6,607 bases of DNA, from contig PWMA01000142.1 in NCBI GenBank assembly GCA_003558335.1, positions 1 through 6,607 of the forward strand, given 5' to 3'. Made by a program: the position numbers and the translations under genes. Of the stretch, positions 1-5,729 are shown one piece after another. Below the pieces are notes generated by a model. The model was not told where the DNA came from and did not search any database. It was given only the letters and a program-made list of their open reading frames with translations. The stretch's first letter is position 1. The number at the start of each line of letters is the position of its first letter. This stretch comes from Candidatus Methanofastidiosia archaeon (GTDB lineage: Archaea > Methanobacteriota_B > Thermococci > Methanofastidiosales > Methanofastidiosaceae).

Positions 1-539
1 AGTGAGCTTTGATTACTTACAATAAAAAACCTTGTAAAGTTAAGTTTTTCATCCTGTACTCCTTTTTTCAATATCTTTAGGTCGTAAAGTTCTGCAGCAA
101 ATTCAGATATAAGTGCAGCATATTTAACATCTTTTTTGTTAGAAAGTTCAATTGCAGATATTGCATTTGATGAAGTTTCGTGTATTTCAACGTTTGGCAT
201 ATAGTTTCTAATAAACTTTTCACATTGGGACAAAGTAAGATTATGAGAATACAATACCTCTATATCTTCCAAATCACCCCAACATGCAAGATTGTGCTGG
301 ATAGGAAGTAGATATTCTTTGCTAATCTTTAAGTTAAATTCCATAAGGCTATCAAGAGTTTGAGAAACACCACCTACAAGAGAATTCTCAACTGGAACAA
401 CACCACCCTCACATTCGCTGTCCTTAACAGCATTGAAAACATCCCATATGCTTCTTTTGAATACTATATCTTCTGCCCCTATGAGTAAAGACGTTTCGTG
501 GCTAAAGGTCCCCTTTGGACCAAGAGTAGATACCTTCAT
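1..539 (-). CDS. pheA: Prephenate dehydratase, 3'-truncated by the window edge
   Basis: This enzyme decarboxylates and dehydrates prephenate to phenylpyruvate on the phenylalanine branch. The frame runs open from ATG at 539 to the left edge, giving 179 codons that cover nearly the whole catalytic domain. Translation shows LGPKGTFSHE at 6-15, GGVVPVENS at 45-53, TLD at 61-63, LLPIQHNL at 77-84, SHN-TLSQC around 98-106, ETSSNA at 121-126, AALISEFAAELY at 141-152, and the catalytic Thr of TRFF at 169-172. The usual SHPQ motif is SHNL here. The protein starts directly with the dehydratase domain, so no N-terminal chorismate mutase is fused. The C-terminal ACT regulatory domain, if present, lies beyond the left edge and would be the expected site of phenylalanine feedback. 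The ATG overlaps the tyrA stop as ATGA; GGTGG four bases upstream is a modest ribosome site. Confidence 0.95.
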   Translation of the reverse strand, partial: MKVSTLGPKGTFSHETSLLIGAEDIVFKRSIWDVFNAVKDSECEGGVVPVENSLVGGVSQTLDSLMEFNLKISKEYLLPIQHNLACWGDLEDIEVLYSHNLTLSQCEKFIRNYMPNVEIHETSSNAISAIELSNKKDVKYAALISEFAAELYDLKILKKGVQDEKLNFTRFFIVSNQSS

Positions 540-1366
540 TCGTCCACCATCCTTTTAATCAACATATCACTCTCCTTCTCAGCTCTTTCAGTGAAATCTC
601 CCAAATATTCTGATGCATCTTCAAAGAACTTTATAAATCCTTCTCGATCTTTTTCTTCAATCTTCTTAAAAAGATCTTCAGCCGATCTAAGGTATTGGGA
701 CAATACATCAATTGTTTTTGGATTTAAAAGAGATATGTCTGCATAGAGTTCTGGCTGCTGATTTAAAATTCTGCCTGCCATATCCAGTGTCAATCTATAT
801 ACTGGACTTGTACATCCAAGGCTTTTTTTTATGTCAAAATTCAAGTCCTTTAGACAATGGCAAAGTACTATGGCAGAAAAATGTGTTAAGCCTTGAATTA
901 CTGCCATCAATTGATCATGAGTTTCAGGTGACATCTCGACAAGGTTTGCACCCTTTTTTTCCAAAGTTAGAATTATTTTTTGGTATAGTTCTTTGTTAGT
1001 TATTCTCTCAGGGCATATTACAATCGTTTGTCCTTTTATAGACCCTATAGAGGGGGCAAATAAAGGATGCATTCCAAGGACGTCCGCCTTAGAATTTAAC
1101 ATTTCTTTAGTTTGTTGAACTTTTAGAGACGTTAGATCAAGGAAAAGTTTTTCTTTATCTAAATAAGGATTAATTTCCTTTATGACTTCCAAAGTAGATT
1201 CAATTGGAACAGATAAAACTATAACATCGCTTTTTTTTACTAAATCTTCTTTAGAAAGGGAAGTAGATCTAGAGGATACAAGAACTTGAAAATTTTCCTC
1301 TTCGAATATTTCTCGAAATAGCTTACCGAGTTTCCCAGTGCCACCAATTATACCGACTGTGATCAC
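536..1366 (-). CDS. tyrA: Prephenate (or arogenate) dehydrogenase, stand-alone, GTG start
   Basis: This enzyme oxidatively decarboxylates prephenate to 4-hydroxyphenylpyruvate on the way to tyrosine. The 276 residues comprise a Rossmann domain (about 1-165, GGTGKLG at 8-14) and a helical dimerisation domain. Catalytic His100 lies in MHPLFAPS, His162 in QGLTHF, and the prephenate-binding Arg191 in PVYRL, matching His197, His257 and Arg294 of E. coli TyrA. The ELYADI segment is also shared with E. coli TyrA and, from memory, with methanogen TyrA. No chorismate mutase (AroQ) or ACT domain is fused. The strand-2 end reads VSSRS, without the acidic residue typical of NAD enzymes, suggesting NADP use (inference). 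The GTG at 1366 is supported by AGGAGG six bases upstream and a GTGA overlap with the aroC stop. Confidence 0.94.
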   Translation of the reverse strand: MITVGIIGGTGKLGKLFREIFEEENFQVLVSSRSTSLSKEDLVKKSDVIVLSVPIESTLEVIKEINPYLDKEKLFLDLTSLKVQQTKEMLNSKADVLGMHPLFAPSIGSIKGQTIVICPERITNKELYQKIILTLEKKGANLVEMSPETHDQLMAVIQGLTHFSAIVLCHCLKDLNFDIKKSLGCTSPVYRLTLDMAGRILNQQPELYADISLLNPKTIDVLSQYLRSAEDLFKKIEEKDREGFIKFFEDASEYLGDFTERAEKESDMLIKRMVDE

Positions 1367-2445
1367 TTTATTCCTCCTAAAGCTCTTTGAATAAGTAAAT
1401 GGTCTAAGATAGTAATTAAAACCATAGCCTCACATACAGGATTGATTCTAGGTATGGCACATGGATCATGCCTTCCTTTAACTGAAATTGGTCTTTCAAC
1501 TCCTTTAACATCAACAGTTTTTTGTTCCTTTGATATTGAGGGTATTGGTTTTACTGCAACTCTTACTATAATATCCTCTCCACTTGATATTCCGCCTAGT
1601 ATTCCTCCAGCTCTATTGGTCACAAAACCTTTGTCATCCATCTGGTCATTGCTTTGTGATCCTCGTTCTTTTGTAAGATTAAAACCTCTGCCAAACTCTA
1701 CACCTTTGACAGCGCCTATTGAAAGAAGAGCTTTTCCAATATCTGCTTCAAGTTTATCAAAGACAGGTTCACCAATTCCAGGGGGCGCATTTTTAATAAC
1801 AATCTCAATTACACCGCCCACAGACTCCCCATTGTTCTTTGCGTCCACAATCTCGTTTACCATTTGCTTAGATGTGTTTTCATCAGGACACCATAATCTA
1901 TTTTTAACTATGTTGTCCCTTCTTAGATTTTCATAGTCTACTTCTAGCAATTCTATACTGCCTATGCTTTTTGTATATGAAAAAATATCAAATCCTTTAA
2001 TCTCTTTTTCTAATATCTTTTTTGCAACTGCGCCGGCCATAACTCTTGAAACGGTCTCTCTAGCTGAAGCTCTGCCCCCGCCTCTGTGATCATACAATCC
2101 ATACTTTTTGAAATAAGTGTAATCGGCATGTCCTGGTCTGAATATGCCTTTAATATTTTCATATGAAGAAGAGTCCACATCTTTGTTATATACAATAATT
2201 GAAATGGGTGTTCCAAGCGTCTTTCCTTGAAAAACACCTGATAAAATTTCACATTTGTCCTCTTCCTTCCGGGACGTAGAAAGTTTATCATCTTTTGGTT
2301 TTCTAAGAAATAACTCTTTATCGATATCTTCTTCAGAAATTTCTATATTGGAAGGGCATCCATCAATAATAACCCCCATGGCCTTTCCATGAGATTCACC
2401 CCAAGTGGTAACTCTAAATATTCTTCCATAAGTATTTCCGCTCAT
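1363..2445 (-). CDS. aroC: Chorismate synthase
   Basis: This enzyme eliminates phosphate from EPSP to form chorismate, step 7, using reduced FMN. The 360 residues are normal for the family. Present are the N-terminal GNTYGRIFRVTTWGESHG with His19, RPGHADYT with conserved His106, the FMN-site RGGGRASARET at 121-131, RAGGILGGISSGE at 278-290, and the C-terminal GRHDPCAIPR with Arg325 and Asp327 followed by EAM. No flavin reductase domain is attached, so reduced FMN must come from elsewhere (monofunctional bacterial/archaeal type). The ATG at 2445 overlaps the aroK stop (ATGA), with GGAG nine bases upstream. The stop overlaps the tyrA GTG start. A long antisense frame across the middle of this gene looks like a shadow. 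Confidence 0.98.
   Translation of the reverse strand: MSGNTYGRIFRVTTWGESHGKAMGVIIDGCPSNIEISEEDIDKELFLRKPKDDKLSTSRKEEDKCEILSGVFQGKTLGTPISIIVYNKDVDSSSYENIKGIFRPGHADYTYFKKYGLYDHRGGGRASARETVSRVMAGAVAKKILEKEIKGFDIFSYTKSIGSIELLEVDYENLRRDNIVKNRLWCPDENTSKQMVNEIVDAKNNGESVGGVIEIVIKNAPPGIGEPVFDKLEADIGKALLSIGAVKGVEFGRGFNLTKERGSQSNDQMDDKGFVTNRAGGILGGISSGEDIIVRVAVKPIPSISKEQKTVDVKGVERPISVKGRHDPCAIPRINPVCEAMVLITILDHLLIQRALGGIK
1373..1378 (-). promoter_or_regulatory. Consensus Shine-Dalgarno site for tyrA (GTG start)
   Basis: The coding strand reads AGGAGG followed by the six-base spacer AATAAA and then GTG at 1366. This is a full anti-Shine-Dalgarno match at ideal spacing, and it fixes the non-ATG start of tyrA. 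The site sits in the last codons of aroC (Leu-Gly-Gly-Ile-Lys). Confidence 0.85.
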
Positions 2446-2957
2446 TTTAGTAAACTCCTCTCCTCAAGCTCAAACATTATCTTATCACACACGTTATCAA
2501 CTTTTAGGCCGGTCGTATCTACTATTATTGATGCTATTTTTTCATAAGTTGGCATCCTTTTTTCAATAATCTCTCTAATTTCAGAATGTGTATCTTCAGA
2601 TGTTAAAGGTGGCCTTGAATTGTCTTTTGCCATTCTGCTTTCCATTGTTTTAATGTCAGCCTTTAGTAAAACTAAGAAAGCATCTTTTAATAAATCAACG
2701 TTTTCAGTATCCATTAACGCCCCACCTCCAACTGAGATAACTGCGTTATTTTCTTTGGATACATCCTTTATTACCTCTTTCTCCTTTTTTCTAAAATAAT
2801 CCCAGCCTCTATCACTGACAATTTCTGGAATGCTTTTTGACTCTCTTTTTTCTATCAATCTGTCAGTATCAAAGAATATTTTATCGGTTATGTCAGACAA
2901 CTTAGTTCCAACTGAGGTCTTCCCGACACATCTAAGTCCAAAAAGCACTATATTCAA
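2442..2957 (-). CDS. aroK: Shikimate kinase, bacterial P-loop type, TTG start
   Basis: This enzyme phosphorylates shikimate at O3 with ATP, step 5. The 171 residues match the usual length of AroK/AroL kinases. Visible are the Walker A loop GLRCVGKTS at 7-15, FDTD at 29-32 with the shikimate and Mg-binding aspartate, FRKKE at 55-59, GGG at 77-79, the lid RPPL at 115-118, and RMPTY at 134-138. It belongs to the nucleoside monophosphate kinase-like fold and not to the GHMP-type shikimate kinase typical of many archaea. The start is TTG at 2957: it overlaps the aroA stop as TTGA, has GGAGG six bases upstream, and puts the P-loop at residue 7 as expected. No ATG near the start would keep the P-loop. 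The stop overlaps aroC as ATGA. Confidence 0.95.
   Translation of the reverse strand: MNIVLFGLRCVGKTSVGTKLSDITDKIFFDTDRLIEKRESKSIPEIVSDRGWDYFRKKEKEVIKDVSKENNAVISVGGGALMDTENVDLLKDAFLVLLKADIKTMESRMAKDNSRPPLTSEDTHSEIREIIEKRMPTYEKIASIIVDTTGLKVDNVCDKIMFELEERSLLK
2455..2463 (-). promoter_or_regulatory. Shine-Dalgarno site for aroC
   Basis: The coding strand carries a doubled purine motif, GGAGAGGAG, ending nine bases before the aroC ATG at 2445 and lying inside the 3' end of aroK. Either GGAG copy could pair with 16S rRNA; the nearer one has the better spacing. Confidence 0.7.
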
Positions 2958-4234
2958 TTAAACCCTCCGGTTGCATTTGAAAAATCTTTCCAAAAGCCAG
3001 GATAAGATTTTGAAACACAGTCAGGATCACGGATTTTTATTCCCTCAATGAAAAGTCCAGCAACGGCAAATGACATTGCCATTCGATGATCTTTATAGGT
3101 TTCAATTTCAGCGCCAGATAGCTTACCAGGAGATATTATCATATAATCTTTTCCTTCTTCAACACTGCATCCAATCTTTTTAAGCTCATTTGAAACTGCA
3201 GAGAGTCTATCAGTTTCTTTGTATCTTAATGTTTCAATATTATATATTTTTGTTTGTCCTTTAGCAAAGGCTGAAACAACAGCAAGAGTTGGAACAATAT
3301 CTGGAGATTTTTTCATATCTATCTCTATTCCTTTAAGAGTACCGCCCTTCAAGGCCAATAAGTTCTGAGACCAACTGATCTCACACCCCATCTTTTCGAG
3401 TATATCTGTAAAAATTTTATCTGCTTGTTTAGAGTTTCTATTTAGATTTTCAATCGTTACTTTAAAACCTCCAATGGCCGCCATCGCCATGAAGTAAGAA
3501 CTATTGGAAAAATCTCCTTCAACGGTATAATTTTGTCCGATATATTTCGATTCAGAAATAAAAAATTCTGAAAAATCCTTTCTTTGAACCTCAACCTTAA
3601 ACTTTTCCATCACATCTATCGTCATCTCAACATAAGGACTTGATGGAACTTGTCCTTTGACATTGATCTTCATGTTAGATTTTGAGTAGGGAGAAATCAA
3701 AAGCAAAGCGCTTAAGTACTGACTACTTTCTCGTGCCTCAAGGCTAGTTTCTCCACCAAAAAAACCTTTTGAAGAGATTGTTACTGGAGGACATCCTTTG
3801 TTTGATTTAATGTCAACGCCAAGTTTTTTTAGTGAGTCTTCAAGACCTTTAACAGGTCTTTTTCTTACCTCTTGATCGCCATCAATTATAACTTTTCCAT
3901 CTACAAGAGACGATACCGCCATAAGAAATCTAAGTGTTGTTCCAGAGTTTCCAATGTATAGGGAGGATTTAGGAGATTTTAAATTCCCTCCTGTCCCCTC
4001 CACATTGAAATAGATTTTGTCTTTTTCTGTTTCTTGTTTTAAATTTGCGCCCAGTTGTTTTAAGCAGTTTACGGTGTAAAGGGTATCATCTGAAAGAAGT
4101 GGATCTAAAATTTTTGATTTTCCCTCTGAAAGACAAGCGGCAATAAGTGCTCTGTGAGTATAACTTTTTGAAGGAGGCGCTTTTAATCTAATATCTGAGA
4201 TTTTTCCAATAGATTTAATTTCCTTTATTTTCAT
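2954..4234 (-). CDS. aroA: 3-phosphoshikimate 1-carboxyvinyltransferase (EPSP synthase)
   Basis: This enzyme joins phosphoenolpyruvate to shikimate 3-phosphate to give EPSP, step 6. At 426 residues it is full length. Motifs in order: PPSKSYTHRAL (Lys23, Ser24, Arg28), LSDDT, the phosphoenolpyruvate loop GNSGTTLRF at 95-103, RKRP at 124-127, SSQYLSALL with Gln172, EGDFSNSSYF, catalytic Asp312 in PDIVPT, RYKETDR with Glu340 and Arg343, DHRMAM with Arg384, and KSYPGFW with Lys409. The ATG at 4234 places PPSKS about 20 residues in, as is normal for the family, and no other start fits. It overlaps the end of aroDE by 20 bp. The only upstream purine stretch is AGGGAAG, a weak ribosome site. In the GNSGTTLRF loop, Phe replaces the Pro that follows the Arg in the E. 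coli enzyme. Confidence 0.97.
   Translation of the reverse strand: MKIKEIKSIGKISDIRLKAPPSKSYTHRALIAACLSEGKSKILDPLLSDDTLYTVNCLKQLGANLKQETEKDKIYFNVEGTGGNLKSPKSSLYIGNSGTTLRFLMAVSSLVDGKVIIDGDQEVRKRPVKGLEDSLKKLGVDIKSNKGCPPVTISSKGFFGGETSLEARESSQYLSALLLISPYSKSNMKINVKGQVPSSPYVEMTIDVMEKFKVEVQRKDFSEFFISESKYIGQNYTVEGDFSNSSYFMAMAAIGGFKVTIENLNRNSKQADKIFTDILEKMGCEISWSQNLLALKGGTLKGIEIDMKKSPDIVPTLAVVSAFAKGQTKIYNIETLRYKETDRLSAVSNELKKIGCSVEEGKDYMIISPGKLSGAEIETYKDHRMAMSFAVAGLFIEGIKIRDPDCVSKSYPGFWKDFSNATGGFN
2964..2968 (-). promoter_or_regulatory. Shine-Dalgarno site for aroK (TTG start)
   Basis: GGAGG on the coding strand is followed by a six-base spacer (GTTTAA) and then TTG at 2957. It lies in the last codons of aroA and decides the start of aroK, for which no ATG is available upstream of the P-loop. 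Confidence 0.85.
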
Positions 4235-5729
4235 TTAATTCTTCCCTAAGCTTTAATGCATTCATAGAGTATTCTTCCATTTTCTCATGTGCTGGTTTTA
4301 TTCCAGTCCAAAGTTCAAATTGCGCCATTGCCTGGCCTATGTACATATCAAGACCATTTGCAATCTTTGCCCCTCTTTCCTTTGACATACTTAATAGTTT
4401 AGTATTAATCGGACTGTAAACAGCGTCGAATACCGTTATGTCTGAAAGATCTTTTGAAAAAAATGATTCTTCCATAGGGCAGCTATCATTATGAGGGACC
4501 ATCCCAACTTTAGTAGCATTGACAAGAATATCAAAATCTATATTGTTTCTATCACTCCAAGAAACTACATCTGCATCAACTTTCTTTGAAAGCTCTAATG
4601 CCTTTTTTTCGTTTCTGTTTGAAATAATTGTTTCACCTTTTCTATTTGCTATCCCAAAAGCGATTGCTTTTCCAGTGCCACCGGCGCCAAGTATTAATAC
4701 CTTCTTACCTTTTATTGAAGAAACTTTCTCAATTGAATAAACTGCCCCAATCCAATCGGTATTTGTTCCAAAAATCCCTTCATTTGTTTTTTTTATTGTG
4801 TTTACAGCGCCTATTTTAGTGGCCATTGGATCTATCTTATCAAGGTAAGGCATAATCTTTTCTTTAAATGGCATAGTTATACAAAGCCCTTTGAACTGAT
4901 CCTTAAATGAATCTAAAAATCTTCCCAAATCATCTACTAAAAAATTCAGATAAATTGCATCTAGATTATGATATGACAATAATTTATTATGAACGTAATA
5001 CCCTATACTTTCCTTAACAGGATTTCCAATGAGGCCATATATCTCAAAGTCATTTTTAATTGAGTTGGCCCTGTAAACATCATTTAATATCTCTATTGGT
5101 ATCTGGCCTGGAGCAGTTTTTCCAGCCCGTTTCAATGGCGCATATGTTGTGTAGCTGCCCCAAGAGTTACAGAGGATCCTACTTATCTCGCCTTTTTCCC
5201 CCATAAGAAATGAAATTATTTTTTTGTTATTATTAGAAAGAGATGATAACAGATCCTTAATTTTTAAGTTGTCAGTTATATCGTTCGCATATGTAACAAC
5301 TTTGATTATGTCACTGTTAGCTTCCTTCATTTTAAGGGCCATTTCTTTCAAATTATTAGGAGTTTTGTCAAAGAGATGATAAGATCGGATTATATTTGTT
5401 TTGGAACTAAACTCTCTTTTTTTAAAGATCAGTTCTTGAAATAGATCATTTGAAGAAGCCTCTATATCAACAAATCCAAATCCAAGTTTGATTGCATCAA
5501 TAAGAGGGGAAATTCTATCCTTTTCGCTACCTTCAAATTTTCCACCTTCGTCTTTTTTTCTATTTGTTACAATTACTCTTTTTATGTCAAAATTATTACA
5601 GATATCTAAAAGATTTAAATCATCTGCCAAATCTACTCTTATCTCAGCTAGATCGCCTTTTTTTAAGGCCTCTTCTAAAAGGATTGTTAACTCTTTTTGA
5701 GATGAAGGTATAATAGAAGCAGTAATCAT
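4215..5729 (-). CDS. aroDE: Bifunctional 3-dehydroquinate dehydratase (type I) / shikimate dehydrogenase
   Basis: The 504-residue fusion would carry out steps 3 and 4: dehydroquinate to dehydroshikimate, then NADPH reduction to shikimate. Residues 1 to about 215 form a type I dehydratase: Glu29 in AEIRVD, EGG at 61-63, catalytic His118 in SYHLF, the Schiff-base Lys143 in IIKVV, Arg184 in EISR, and APGQ with Gln209. Residues about 228 to 495 form an AroE-type dehydrogenase: YGLIGNPV, TMPFK with catalytic Lys289, GAVNT, NTDWIG with Asp325, the nucleotide loop GAGGTGKA at 348-355, NADP-type SNRNEKKA, and Gln466/Gln470. The domain order is that of plant DHQ-SDH and chlamydial AroDE. One oddity: the shikimate-binding SxS motif reads SIG (Ser241, Gly243). 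The ATG at 5729 overlaps the aroB stop (ATGA), with GAGG and GGGA Shine-Dalgarno-like sequence just upstream. Confidence 0.95.
   Translation of the reverse strand: MITASIIPSSQKELTILLEEALKKGDLAEIRVDLADDLNLLDICNNFDIKRVIVTNRKKDEGGKFEGSEKDRISPLIDAIKLGFGFVDIEASSNDLFQELIFKKREFSSKTNIIRSYHLFDKTPNNLKEMALKMKEANSDIIKVVTYANDITDNLKIKDLLSSLSNNNKKIISFLMGEKGEISRILCNSWGSYTTYAPLKRAGKTAPGQIPIEILNDVYRANSIKNDFEIYGLIGNPVKESIGYYVHNKLLSYHNLDAIYLNFLVDDLGRFLDSFKDQFKGLCITMPFKEKIMPYLDKIDPMATKIGAVNTIKKTNEGIFGTNTDWIGAVYSIEKVSSIKGKKVLILGAGGTGKAIAFGIANRKGETIISNRNEKKALELSKKVDADVVSWSDRNNIDFDILVNATKVGMVPHNDSCPMEESFFSKDLSDITVFDAVYSPINTKLLSMSKERGAKIANGLDMYIGQAMAQFELWTGIKPAHEKMEEYSMNALKLREELNENKGN

Noticed and set aside
498..999. 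Two plus-strand frames of 82 and 95 codons across tyrA and the tyrA/pheA junction.
   Set aside because: They are antisense to well-supported genes, overlap each other, and show no domain or convincing ribosome site.
1442..1936. A 164-codon open frame on the plus strand opposite aroC.
   Set aside because: It lies entirely antisense to a clearly functional aroC, its translation is low-complexity Ser/Pro/Leu/Ile-rich as expected of a shadow frame, and it has no recognisable domain.
2010..2291. A 93-codon minus-strand frame inside aroC in another phase.
   Set aside because: It is fully contained in aroC, whose frame carries all family motifs. There is no sign that aroC is frameshifted here: RPGHADYT and RGGGRASARET read through in the main frame.
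2442..2957. AroK P-loop with Arg-Cys (GLRCVGKTS) in place of the common Met-Gly as a sign of a different kinase.
   Set aside because: The Walker A spacing, DTD, FRxxE, GGG, RPPL lid and RxxxY all fit shikimate kinase, and variation at these P-loop positions is known in the family.
5655..5670. A small inverted repeat with a T run (GCCTT, five T, AAGGC) that looks like a terminator.
   Set aside because: It has only a five-base, mostly AT stem, sits inside the start of aroDE, and on the coding strand is followed by no T tract. It is most likely chance sequence in Lys-rich codons.
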